This document shows positions 33,484 through 41,408 of a stretch of DNA of 47,322 nucleotides, piece by piece. A program made the position numbers and the translations under genes. Location of the stretch: contig CASETM010000107.1 in NCBI GenBank assembly GCA_949290865.1, forward strand, positions 1-47,322, written 5' to 3'. Under the pieces are notes generated by a model, which was not told the origin of the DNA, ran no database searches, and saw nothing but the letters and a program-made list of their open reading frames with translations. Each line of letters begins with the position of its first letter. Position 1 is the stretch's first letter. Origin of the DNA: an uncultured Bacillota bacterium (GTDB taxonomy: Bacteria; Bacillota_I; Bacilli_A; Erysipelotrichales; Coprobacillaceae).

Positions 33484-34026
33484 ATGAAAATAATGTTTAT
33501 TTCTGATATTCATGGTTCTTATTACTGGGCAAAAAAGGCAATTGATCAGTTTTATCAGGAAAAGGCTGATCGACTGGTGATTTTAGGAGATATTCTATAT
33601 CATGGTCCTAGAAATGATCTTCCTAGAGACTATGATTGTAAAAAGGTTATTGCTTTGCTGAATCCGTTAAAAAATAAAATTACCGCTGTGCGAGGAAATT
33701 GTGACAGTGAAGTGGATCAGATGGTTCTGGATTTTATGATAACCAGTGATTTTGCGACGATGGATGTAGATGGGCATCATTTCTTTTTGACCCATGGTCA
33801 TCTGTTTAATGAAGATCATTTGCCTTTATTAAATGATGGGGATATACTGGTGTACGGGCATTTTCATAAGCCGCTGGCGAAAAAGGAAAAAGGAATTTAT
33901 ATTTTTAATCCATCATCGATATCTTTGCCTAAAGAAGGAGACCACAGTTATGGTATTTATGAGAATCATAAACTGACTGTAAAGGATTTTCATACTAAAA
34001 ATGTAAAGACTGTTATTCTTGAGTAA
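33484..34026 (+). CDS. YfcE-like metallophosphoesterase
   Basis: The protein has 180 residues. The dimetal site residues are in order: SDIHGS, LGDILYHGPRN, RGNCDS, THGH and YGHFHKP. YfcE-type enzymes cleave phosphodiesters; the natural substrate is uncertain. There is no recognisable ribosome site before ATG 33484 because the cyclophilin hairpin ends only eleven bases upstream. Translation may be coupled, or the transcript may be nearly leaderless. The end of the gene contains a terminator. Confidence 0.9.
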   Translation: MKIMFISDIHGSYYWAKKAIDQFYQEKADRLVILGDILYHGPRNDLPRDYDCKKVIALLNPLKNKITAVRGNCDSEVDQMVLDFMITSDFATMDVDGHHFFLTHGHLFNEDHLPLLNDGDILVYGHFHKPLAKKEKGIYIFNPSSISLPKEGDHSYGIYENHKLTVKDFHTKNVKTVILE

Positions 34027-34037
34027 CAGTCTTTTGT
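34006..34037 (+). terminator. Terminator of the YfcE-like gene
   Basis: AAAGACTGTTA and TAACAGTCTTT pair around TTCTTGAG, followed by TGTT. The stop codon is in the loop. Confidence 0.8.
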
Positions 34038-34064
34038 TATGGAAAAAGTCCGTGCAAATTATAT

Positions 34065-34080
34065 AAAAGTATGGTATTTT
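34065..34080. promoter_or_regulatory. Candidate GntR/UTRA operator 1
   Basis: AAAAGTATGGTATTTT lies about 20 bases before the gntR start codon and matches the reverse complement of the site before the PTS gene at 14 or more positions. This suggests autoregulation. Confidence 0.6.
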
Positions 34081-34099
34081 ATAAATGGGAGGGATTGTT

Positions 34100-34816
34100 A
34101 TGGTAAAATATATAGATATCGCTGATGATATTAGAAATAAGATATTTGATAAAAAATATACTTACGGACAAAAACTTCCATATGAATATGTGCTTTGTGT
34201 AGCGTATCATTGTAATAAAGAAACAATGAAAAAAGCTTTAGATATTCTTGTTAAAGAAGGACTGATCGTTCGACGAAGAGGAGCAGGGACTTTTGTTAAA
34301 GATTATGATGCCTCGACGGAACATATTACAAAAGCGAAACAGGCTGGATATGGGTTGACCAGACAGTTAGAGGGAAAAGCGAAGGTCACGAGTGAAATCA
34401 TTGAATTTGAAGTTGTTCCCAGTGATGAACATATTTCTAAAAAGCTGCAGATTGAAGAAGGTTCTTTTGTTTATCATATTATTAGATTACGTAATGTTGA
34501 TGATGAGCCATACTGTATTGAAATTATGTATATGCCAATATCGATTATACCAAATCTGAAAGTGGATCATCTGAAAAATTCGATATATCAGTACATTGAA
34601 AATGAATTGAAATTAAAAATTCAAAGTACTCATAAGACGATCAGGGGTCATTTATCTAGTCAGCTTGAACAGCAGTATCTGGGCTTAAAGGAATATGAGC
34701 CATATTTTGAGGTAGAACAGACAGCTTATTTAAGTTCCGGGGTGATCTTTGAATATTCGTTTTTAAGGTACCGATATGATAAATTTGAATTGCAGACAGT
34801 CATAGTTCAGCAGTAA
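34100..34816 (+). CDS. GntR family regulator with UTRA domain
   Basis: The protein has 238 residues. The winged HTH is at ~1-70 (IADDIRNKIFDKKYTYGQKLP, GLIVRRRGAGTFV), followed by a UTRA effector domain (EVVPSDEHISKKLQIEEGSF, YIEIMYMP-like stretch) that normally binds a sugar phosphate. ATG 34100 follows GGGAGGG; an ATG at 34085 has no ribosome site. The downstream PTS IIC gene and matching palindromes before both genes suggest a local regulator of beta-glucoside uptake. The effector is probably a phosphorylated disaccharide. Confidence 0.9.
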   Translation: MVKYIDIADDIRNKIFDKKYTYGQKLPYEYVLCVAYHCNKETMKKALDILVKEGLIVRRRGAGTFVKDYDASTEHITKAKQAGYGLTRQLEGKAKVTSEIIEFEVVPSDEHISKKLQIEEGSFVYHIIRLRNVDDEPYCIEIMYMPISIIPNLKVDHLKNSIYQYIENELKLKIQSTHKTIRGHLSSQLEQQYLGLKEYEPYFEVEQTAYLSSGVIFEYSFLRYRYDKFELQTVIVQQ

Positions 34817-34817
34817 A

Positions 34818-34832
34818 ATGATAGCGTTTTCG
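34818..34832 (+). promoter_or_regulatory. Cre-like site between gntR and the PTS gene
   Basis: ATGATAGCGTTTTCG matches 13 of 15 cre consensus positions and has the typical core GCGTTTTC. It suggests CcpA control of the PTS gene. Confidence 0.5.
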
Positions 34833-34878
34833 AAAATTTGGAAAAAATTTTTTAATGACAAAAATTTGTATAATTCCT

Positions 34879-34909
34879 AAAAAAGCCTTATATTATAAGG
34901 CTTTTTTTA
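34879..34909 (+). terminator. Terminator between gntR and the PTS gene
   Basis: AAAAAGCCTTATA and TATAAGGCTTTTT pair around a tiny centre and run into a T-tract. It separates gntR from the PTS gene, which therefore needs its own promoter. Confidence 0.85.
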
Positions 34910-34930
34910 TAAAGACACAGTTATTATGTG

Positions 34931-34947
34931 AAAAGTACCATACTTTT
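34931..34947. promoter_or_regulatory. Candidate GntR/UTRA operator 2
   Basis: AAAAGTACCATACTTTT is a near-perfect palindrome, the inverted copy of operator 1 before gntR. It lies 14 bases upstream of the PTS promoter -35. Confidence 0.65.
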
Positions 34948-34961
34948 AATTTTAAAAACCG

Positions 34962-34991
34962 TTGACTTTTATCTATTAAATGATTTATACT
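34962..34991 (+). promoter_or_regulatory. Promoter of the PTS IIC gene
   Basis: TTGACT at 34962-34967 and TATACT at 34986-34991 have an 18-base spacer, about 25 bases before the leader's AAGGGAGG. Confidence 0.7.
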
Positions 34992-35026
34992 AATAGTGTC
35001 AAAAAATATTTAAGGGAGGAAAAAAT

Positions 35027-36397
35027 ATGGACAAGATGGCGGATGTTTTAGGTCGTGCTGGTGCGTGGTGCGGTCAAAACAAATATTTATCTGCAATTAA
35101 AAATGCGTTCCAAAACTTCATGCCTTTAACTATTGCAGGGGCAATTGGGGTTTTATGGTGTAACGTATTAGTTAACGCTGACACAGGTTTAGGTATGTTC
35201 TTTAAACCAATCATGGCTTTAGATTTCTTAAACCCAGCATTTAATGCCGTTAACTTCTGTACTATCAGCTGTATCACAGTTGGTATCACTTTAGGGATTT
35301 CTCAAGAAATCGGTGTTTGGAACATGGGAGCTGAAAGAGCTGGTTATGTTCCAGGTTTAGTTGGTTTAGCAGCTTGGTTATCAGTTACTAACACAGTTCA
35401 AAGCGGTGCTTTGATGAACGTAACTGATGATGCCGGAAAAGTATTAGGAACAGTTTTAGACTTCATTCCAGAAGGAAGTACAGCTGCAACTATTACAGCA
35501 ATCAACGGAAACGAATTAGGAGCTACAGGTTTATTTACTGGTATGATCGTTGGTATCTTAGCAGTTGAAATCTTCTGTGCTTTAGAAAAAGTAGATGCAT
35601 TAAAAATTAAAATGCCTGAACAAGTACCTCCAGGTGTTGCTCGTGCATTCGAAGTTTTAGTTCCAGCTACTTTAGTATTAATCATTACTGCTTGTATTGG
35701 TTCATTCTGCTATGATTTAACTGGATTATATTTGAATGACGTTATCAAAAACTCAATTCAAGGTCCTTTAGGAGCAGTTGGTGCTTCAATTCCAGGTGTA
35801 ATTATCATTTACATCATCATCATGTTATTCTGGTTAGTTGGTATTCATGGTAATAACATGTTATCAGCAGTTAAAGAAGCATTATTTACTCCATTAGCAT
35901 TGGCAAACGTTGAATCATTCAATAAAGGTGAAACTCCTAAAAATGTTATCAATATGTATTTCTTACAAATGACTGGTGAATTTGGTGGTTCTGGGGTTAC
36001 TATTGGTTTAGTTATCTCAATCTTTATCTTTGGTAAACGTGAAGATAACAGAGCTATCGCTACATTATCTATCGTTCCAGGATTATTCAACATCAATGAA
36101 ACTGTTACATTTGGTATCCCAATGGTATTAAACCCAATCTTAGGTATTCCATTTGTAGTTGCTCCAATCATTACAATTTTAGTAGGTTATGTATTAACAC
36201 TTATTGGATTCTGTCCAGTTGCTTGTTTAACAGTACCTTGGACAACTCCACCAATCTTATTCGGTTTCTTAGCAACAGGTGCAAATATCATGGGTGCAGT
36301 TACTCAAGCTATCTTAGTAGTAGTTTCTACAGTAATCTATGCTCCATTCTTATTAGCATACGAAAAATATCAAAACAAACAAGCTGCAGAAGCTTAA
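35027..36397 (+). CDS. PTS cellobiose/lactose-type IIC permease
   Basis: The protein has 456 residues with about ten membrane segments. The IIC sugar-site pattern is present: GIHGNNM near 278 and NINETVTFGIP near 348. It imports and phosphorylates a beta-glucoside or disaccharide with IIA/IIB partners that are not encoded here. It stands alone behind a GntR regulator, and its codon use is strongly biased toward the set seen in fba, so it is probably abundant. AAGGGAGG precedes the ATG. The exact sugar is not told; cellobiose or another beta-glucoside is likely given the GH1 enzyme 3.5 kb away. Confidence 0.9.
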   Translation: MDKMADVLGRAGAWCGQNKYLSAIKNAFQNFMPLTIAGAIGVLWCNVLVNADTGLGMFFKPIMALDFLNPAFNAVNFCTISCITVGITLGISQEIGVWNMGAERAGYVPGLVGLAAWLSVTNTVQSGALMNVTDDAGKVLGTVLDFIPEGSTAATITAINGNELGATGLFTGMIVGILAVEIFCALEKVDALKIKMPEQVPPGVARAFEVLVPATLVLIITACIGSFCYDLTGLYLNDVIKNSIQGPLGAVGASIPGVIIIYIIIMLFWLVGIHGNNMLSAVKEALFTPLALANVESFNKGETPKNVINMYFLQMTGEFGGSGVTIGLVISIFIFGKREDNRAIATLSIVPGLFNINETVTFGIPMVLNPILGIPFVVAPIITILVGYVLTLIGFCPVACLTVPWTTPPILFGFLATGANIMGAVTQAILVVVSTVIYAPFLLAYEKYQNKQAAEA

Positions 36398-36427
36398 TCG
36401 TTGGTATAAATTAATAAGATTAAATAT

Positions 36428-36456
36428 AAGGGCGGATCTCTTCCGTCCTTATTTTT
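36428..36456 (+). terminator. Terminator of the PTS gene
   Basis: AAGGGCGGA and TCCGTCCTT pair, with one G-T, around a short loop, followed by ATTTTT. Confidence 0.85.
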
Positions 36457-36538
36457 AAAAATTTGATAAATATGAATTTTCTAGTATAATAGCTGATTGA
36501 TATTTGTTAAATTAAAAAAGAAAGGATTTATTATAGTA

Positions 36539-37105
36539 ATGGATAAAAAAAATAAAAATGTTGAGACACAGGCTGATTTCACACCGTACGAAAAAGAATT
36601 TAAAGTACAGTTAAATGTACCGGCGTTATATTTTTCAGTTTTCTACTGTTTTTATGTTTTGTTTATGATTTTTACGAAACAGTTTAATGATTTACTGGTT
36701 GTTGTTATTGTAGGTATTTTGGCTATTGGATATTTGTTTGGGTTGAGACCATATAAATATGTCGTAACAAGAAAAACCTTGGAAATACATAAACGCATTG
36801 GAAAAACAAAAGTTATTAATTTGATGGATTGTGAAACAATTACTGATCCAATCTCAAAAATGACAAAACTAATTACGAATGCTCATTCGTATGAAATCTA
36901 TATGATTGGTGGGAAAAGAGTTACAGTTGCACCCAAGCTGCAGATGGAATTTGTCAATGCTGTTTTACATGCCAACAAGAGAATTCATTGTCAAGTTGAA
37001 GAGTATAATCAGACTCATCGTAAATGGGAAAAGAAAAGAAGAAGAGAAGAAAAAAAGGCAAACAAAAAGGCGAATAAAAGAAATAAAAATAAAGTTGAAG
37101 AATAA
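36539..37105 (+). CDS. Membrane protein with PH-like cytosolic domain
   Basis: The protein has 188 residues. Two membrane segments lie at about 30-75, followed by a beta-strand domain (KYVVTRKTLEIHKRIGK, AHSYEIYMIGGKRV) of the bacterial PH-like sort, and a lysine-rich tail. AAAGGATT lies 14 bases before ATG 36539, somewhat far; the frame opens further upstream but without a ribosome site. It may read lipid or wall state, though I do not know the family. Confidence 0.7.
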   Translation: MDKKNKNVETQADFTPYEKEFKVQLNVPALYFSVFYCFYVLFMIFTKQFNDLLVVVIVGILAIGYLFGLRPYKYVVTRKTLEIHKRIGKTKVINLMDCETITDPISKMTKLITNAHSYEIYMIGGKRVTVAPKLQMEFVNAVLHANKRIHCQVEEYNQTHRKWEKKRRREEKKANKKANKRNKNKVEE

Positions 37106-37129
37106 GATAAAATATCTTATTCTTTTTTT
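37101..37129 (+). terminator. Terminator of the PH-like membrane protein gene
   Basis: AATAAGATA and TATCTTATT pair around AAA, followed by CTTTTTTT. Confidence 0.85.
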
Positions 37130-37215
37130 GTTAAAGGGAAAACATTGAAAGAAAGATAGATTTTTATATTATAGATAAATAATTATCAATATGATAAAAA
37201 AATAGCAATAATATA

Positions 37216-37244
37216 TTGACAACGTAAATTTCTGTTTGTATAAT
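37216..37244 (+). promoter_or_regulatory. Perfect consensus promoter of glnN
   Basis: TTGACA and TATAAT with a 17-base spacer, both full matches. A small inverted repeat AGTAT-TGAT-ATACT lies downstream at 37259-37272. I see no GlnR-type operator. Confidence 0.88.
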
Positions 37245-37292
37245 AACGACATAAAGAAAGTATTGATATACTAAATAAGGGGGATCTTTAAG

Positions 37293-39371
37293 ATGGATTT
37301 TAATAAGTTAGTAGAGGATTATGGATGCAAAGCTTTTACTGATGATGTTATGAAAGAACGCATTCCAAAATCAGCATACAAAGCTTTTCATGAATCTTTG
37401 GATAATGGGGAAGAGTTATCAAGAGAATGTGCGACTGTGATTGCTAATGCCATGAAAATCTGGGCTGTAGAACATGGGGCAACACATTTTACACACTGGT
37501 TTACACCAATGACTGGTTTGACTGCAGAAAAGCATGATGCATTTTTAGAACCAGATGGTTCAAAAGCAGTTTTGGAATTTAGTGGGAAAACATTAAGAAA
37601 AGGAGAACCTGATGCTTCATCATTTCCATCTGGAGGGTTAAGAGCAACATTTGAAGCAAGAGGATATACAGCTTGGGACTGTACTTCACCAGCTTTTGTT
37701 AAAGATGGTTCTTTATATATACCAACTTTGTTCTGTTCTTATACAGGGGAAGCATTGGATAAGAAAACACCGTTGTTACGTTCATCAGATGCCTTAAGTG
37801 CTGCAGCTTGTCGACTGCTTCCGCTTATTGGAGTAGATGGTGTGACAAAGGTTTCAGCTTCAGTAGGGGCTGAACAGGAGTATTTTCTGGTTGATGATCA
37901 GTACTATCAAAAACGAATGGATCTCAAGTTGACAGGAAGAACACTTTTTGGGGCAATGGCTCCAAAAGGACAGGAACTTGAAGATCATTATTTTGGATCT
38001 CTCAAACGTAAAGTAGCTGCTTTTATGAAAGATCTTGATAACGAATTGTGGAAGTATGGTATTCCTTCAAAAACAAAACATAACGAAGTAGCACCAGCTC
38101 AGCATGAAGTAGCCTGTGTTTATGCAAAAGTCAATATTACAACAGATAACAATCATTTGCTGATGCAGCTGGCTCAGGATATTGCCAAAAAACATGGTTT
38201 ACGTTGTTTGCTTCATGAAAAACCTTTTGAAGGAGTCAATGGTTCGGGAAAACATAACAATTGGTCAGTTGTAACTAATACAGGAATCAATCTGTTTAAT
38301 CCGGGAAAAAATCCAGCTGAAAATAAACCGTTTATTGCTGCGTTGGCGTGTACGATCAAAGGAATCGACGAATATTCTGAACTTTTACGTATGGCGATTG
38401 CTTCAGCAGGAAATGATCATCGCCTTGGCGCTAATGAAGCACCCCCAGCAATTATTTCAATGTTCTTAGGTGAAGAACTGGATGCGCTGGTTGAAGAAAT
38501 CTGCACTGGAAAGAAATTGAATCTGGAAGATCGTGGACGCTTCGCAACAGGGGTATCAGTAGTACCAACATTCTCTAAAGATAATACTGACAGAAACAGA
38601 ACTTCACCATTTGCTTTTACTGGAAACAAATTTGAATTCCGTGGAGTCGGTTCTTCACAGTCTATTGCCGGACCAAATACAATTTTAAATGCTATTCTGG
38701 CACAGGAAATGATTGAAATGGCTGAAGCCATTGAAAGTGGAAAAACGTTTGAAGAAGTTGTCAAAGAGTTTGTATCCCAGCATCGTCGTATCATTTTTAA
38801 TGGGGATGGATATTCAGCAGAATGGGAAGAAGAAGCAGCAAGAAGAAAACTGCCAAACAATAAGAACACAGTGGACGCTTTAAGATGTCTGAAAGATCCT
38901 AAATTCGTTAATATGCTGGATGATCTAGGTGTTTATTCAAAAGTCGAACTGGCATCCAGATATGAAATTTTATTAGATAACTATATTAAAACAATTCAGG
39001 TTGAAGCATTGACAGCTGTCAAAATGTTCAAAACCCAGATTTATCCAGCTGTCTGTGATTATCTGGCTAAAGTATCTAAAGAAGCATCGGCAGCTAAAAA
39101 AGCAGGTATTCCAGCAGAATTCCTTGTTGATGATGCAAAACAACTGGCAGCAATGATCAATGAAGCCAAAGAAAAAAATGCAACATTGGAAGCAAATATC
39201 ATTAAAGCTCAGGCCAGTGAAAAGGAAATATTTGAAGTGGCATGTATGTGGCGAGATGATGTCTTTGGTTTAATGCAGTCATTAAGAAAGACCGTGGATG
39301 CTATTGAAGAAATCGTTGATGAAGATTACTGGCCTATTCCATCATATATTGATTTATTATTTGGTATTTAA
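37293..39371 (+). CDS. glnN: Glutamine synthetase type III
   Basis: The protein has 692 residues, the length of GSIII (about 700), well above GSI. The GSIII-type features are GGLRATFEARGYTAWD, the ATP/Glu site in VNGSGKHNNWSV, ANEAPPAIISMFLGEEL and FTGNKFEFRGVGSS. It assimilates ammonia into glutamine. AAGGGGG precedes the ATG. The gene is monocistronic between a perfect promoter and a strong terminator, and sits 4 kb from the aconitase-isocitrate dehydrogenase operon that supplies its carbon skeleton. Confidence 0.97.
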   Translation: MDFNKLVEDYGCKAFTDDVMKERIPKSAYKAFHESLDNGEELSRECATVIANAMKIWAVEHGATHFTHWFTPMTGLTAEKHDAFLEPDGSKAVLEFSGKTLRKGEPDASSFPSGGLRATFEARGYTAWDCTSPAFVKDGSLYIPTLFCSYTGEALDKKTPLLRSSDALSAAACRLLPLIGVDGVTKVSASVGAEQEYFLVDDQYYQKRMDLKLTGRTLFGAMAPKGQELEDHYFGSLKRKVAAFMKDLDNELWKYGIPSKTKHNEVAPAQHEVACVYAKVNITTDNNHLLMQLAQDIAKKHGLRCLLHEKPFEGVNGSGKHNNWSVVTNTGINLFNPGKNPAENKPFIAALACTIKGIDEYSELLRMAIASAGNDHRLGANEAPPAIISMFLGEELDALVEEICTGKKLNLEDRGRFATGVSVVPTFSKDNTDRNRTSPFAFTGNKFEFRGVGSSQSIAGPNTILNAILAQEMIEMAEAIESGKTFEEVVKEFVSQHRRIIFNGDGYSAEWEEEAARRKLPNNKNTVDALRCLKDPKFVNMLDDLGVYSKVELASRYEILLDNYIKTIQVEALTAVKMFKTQIYPAVCDYLAKVSKEASAAKKAGIPAEFLVDDAKQLAAMINEAKEKNATLEANIIKAQASEKEIFEVACMWRDDVFGLMQSLRKTVDAIEEIVDEDYWPIPSYIDLLFGI

Positions 39372-39378
39372 AACAAGA

Positions 39379-39407
39379 GGAGACTATTTTGTGATGTAGT
39401 CTCCTTT
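39379..39407 (+). terminator. Terminator of glnN
   Basis: AGGAGACTA and TAGTCTCCT pair around a ten-base loop, followed by TTTT. Confidence 0.85.
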
Positions 39408-39842
39408 TTAAATATCATATTTTCTTTTCAGTTTTCTCTGTTTGATAAAATGGACGATGATCAGGGCAATGATGACACCAATCAGATCGATCAGTATATC
39501 CTGAATCATTCCCGCTCTGCCGGGAACAAACAGCTGGTGAATTTCATCGCTGCATGCATAAAGTAAAGCAATGATAAAAGGAAATGACAAAGAATGAACT
39601 TTATTTTTATAGAACCCATAATAAAGCAGGAAAGTTAAGATCATATATTCACTGATATGGGCACATTTTCTGACCAAAAAAGATAAAAGTTCCTGATATG
39701 CAGCAGGTAAAGACAGTAATGAATAAATATATTGGACAATAATATTGCTTTGTGAAGAGGAAGCATCAGCAACCAACGATGATTCGAAAAATATAAAAAT
39801 CATCCAAATGACTGCAGGAATAAAGTATTTGATTTTCTTCAT
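39408..39842 (-). CDS. VanZ-like membrane protein
   Basis: The protein has 144 residues with four hydrophobic segments. The VanZ family lead residues are present: RKCAHISEY near 58 and SDEIHQLFVPGRAGMIQDILID near 94-115. Such proteins confer low-level resistance to teicoplanin in vancomycin operons, or are of unknown role as here, where no vancomycin genes are nearby. AGAGGTGA precedes the ATG. Confidence 0.9.
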   Translation of the reverse strand: MKKIKYFIPAVIWMIFIFFESSLVADASSSQSNIIVQYIYSLLSLPAAYQELLSFLVRKCAHISEYMILTFLLYYGFYKNKVHSLSFPFIIALLYACSDEIHQLFVPGRAGMIQDILIDLIGVIIALIIVHFIKQRKLKRKYDI

Positions 39843-39865
39843 AGACTCACCTCTTGGACATTATA

Positions 39866-39896
39866 AAAGAACTTGTCGAAATGGACAAGTTCTTTT
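39866..39896 (-). terminator. Terminator of the GH1 gene
   Basis: AGAACTTGTC and GACAAGTTCT form a ten-pair stem around GAAATG. On the minus strand it is followed by TTTATAAT. Confidence 0.8.
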
Positions 39897-39902
39897 CTGT
39901 CA

Positions 39903-41321
39903 TTAGTCAGATAAATCTGCTCCGTTAGAAGCGATAACTTTTTTATACCAGTAGAATGAATCTTTTCTATATCTGTCTAAAGTCTTAAGATCAAATTCTT
40001 CTCTGTCAACGTATACGAAACCATAACGTTTAACCATACCTTCATGAGTTGAAATCAGATCTATAGCAGACCATGGACAGTAACCCATCATTTCACATCC
40101 ATCAGTAATTGCTAACTGTACCTGATGTAAATGATCCTGATAATATTTGATACGGTACTGGTCATGCACTTTACCGTCTTCAGTTAATGTGTCATAAGCA
40201 CCTAATCCGTTTTCGGTAACGATCATAGGCAGTCTGTAACGTGAATACATTTCACGAATAGTGTTTCTGAATCCTTCAGGATCGATTTCCCAACCAAATT
40301 CAGTTGTTGGTAAATGAGGGTTTTTAAATCCTTTGTAAACCCCAGCATCACCACGAGCTGACTGCTGATCAGCACCTGGATCTGCTGTTTCAGTTCCATC
40401 GCTGGCTTCAACAGTTGCTGTATTGTAGTAGTTGAAACCGATAAAGTCAGGATGACCATTCTTTAATGCTTCTTCATCACCTTCACCGAATTCAGGGCAG
40501 GCATCATGTTCTTCTAGGTATGCCCATACCAGATTATTATAAACACCATAAACAGCCATATCCAGATACAACCAGTTTCTGATAGCGTTATAGTTCTGCG
40601 CTGCAGTAATATCTTCAGGTTTGCAGCTTGCTGGATAAACCAAAGAAATATTTGGAGCAGGTCCAATTTTAGCATCAGGCAGCATTTCATGACATAAAGC
40701 CATTGCTTTTGCTTGAGCTACCAGCATATGATGATTCTGCTGATATGTTTCTTTTAGGACATTAGTACATCCTTCAGGGATCATTAAAGTACCGATAACA
40801 GGACCAACCAATGTTAACATGTTTTGTTCATTGATCGTTAACCAGTATTTTACTCTGTCACCAAAGTTTTCAAACATAACTTTCGCAAAATTTAAGAACC
40901 AGTCAATAGATTCTCTGTTACCCCATGAACCACGTTTATCTAATGCTGCAGGCATATCGAAGTGGAACATTGTCACTAATGGTTCGATACCATATTTTAA
41001 ACATTCATCAATCAGATTGTTGTAGTATTCGATTCCTTTAGGGTTAACAGCTCCTGTACCTTCAGGAATGATTCTTGACCATGAAATAGAAAAACGGTAA
41101 GTTTTGAATCCCATTTCCGCAAATAAAGCAATATCTTCTTTATAACGATGATACTGATCAGCACAGACTGTCAGATCTGAAGTACCAGCAGGAACTTCTT
41201 TTACATCCTGACATGATGGTCCTTTACCATCTTCCAGATTCGCACCTTCTACCTGATAGGCAGATGTACTTGCACCCCATAAAAATCCTTCTGGGAAAGG
41301 TTTTAAAGTTTTGTGTAACAT
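39903..41321 (-). CDS. GH1 6-phospho-beta-glucosidase
   Basis: The protein has 472 residues. The acid/base Glu165 is in TINEQN and the nucleophile Glu370 in VTENGLG, with FPEGFLWGASTSAYQVEG at the start and WSAIDLIS near the C-terminus, all typical of GH1. A phospho-specific role is inferred from family and from the PTS gene upstream on the other strand. AGGAGG precedes the ATG. A cre-like site overlaps its promoter. No matching GntR operator is visible before it, which is unexpected. Confidence 0.91.
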   Translation of the reverse strand: MLHKTLKPFPEGFLWGASTSAYQVEGANLEDGKGPSCQDVKEVPAGTSDLTVCADQYHRYKEDIALFAEMGFKTYRFSISWSRIIPEGTGAVNPKGIEYYNNLIDECLKYGIEPLVTMFHFDMPAALDKRGSWGNRESIDWFLNFAKVMFENFGDRVKYWLTINEQNMLTLVGPVIGTLMIPEGCTNVLKETYQQNHHMLVAQAKAMALCHEMLPDAKIGPAPNISLVYPASCKPEDITAAQNYNAIRNWLYLDMAVYGVYNNLVWAYLEEHDACPEFGEGDEEALKNGHPDFIGFNYYNTATVEASDGTETADPGADQQSARGDAGVYKGFKNPHLPTTEFGWEIDPEGFRNTIREMYSRYRLPMIVTENGLGAYDTLTEDGKVHDQYRIKYYQDHLHQVQLAITDGCEMMGYCPWSAIDLISTHEGMVKRYGFVYVDREEFDLKTLDRYRKDSFYWYKKVIASNGADLSD

Positions 41322-41345
41322 ATTTTTTCCTCCTATATATAACTT

Positions 41346-41370
41346 ATTATAATATAATAACCGCTTACAT
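41346..41370 (-). promoter_or_regulatory. Promoter of the GH1 gene with cre site
   Basis: On the minus strand, ATGTAAGCGGTTATT (41356-41370) matches 14 of 15 cre positions and lies directly upstream of TATAAT (41346-41351). CcpA bound there should block RNA polymerase. Confidence 0.6.
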
Positions 41371-41385
41371 TCTAGCGAAAAAGGA

Positions 41386-41408
41386 AAAAACAGTTACACT
41401 TGTAACTG
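41386..41408 (-). terminator. Terminator of the ABC-F gene
   Basis: AACAGTTAC and GTAACTGTT pair around a short centre. On the minus strand a long T-tract (TTTTTTCC) follows. The stem includes the stop codon at 41394. Confidence 0.8.

Noticed and set aside
34833-34960. BglG/LicT-type antiterminator (RAT) before the PTS gene
   Set aside because: The GGATTGTTACTGC-type RAT sequence is absent; the hairpin at 34879-34909 is a plain terminator of gntR.
35845-36171. Minus-strand frames within the PTS IIC gene
   Set aside because: Strongly biased codon use on the plus strand leaves few antisense stops; no ribosome site or protein-like pattern.
37148-37292. GlnR operator before glnN
   Set aside because: No TGTNAN7TNACA site was seen; only a small AGTAT/ATACT repeat.
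38417-38869. 150-codon open frame on the minus strand within glnN
   Set aside because: It lies wholly antisense to glnN, has no ribosome site, and its composition mirrors glnN codon use. It is a shadow.
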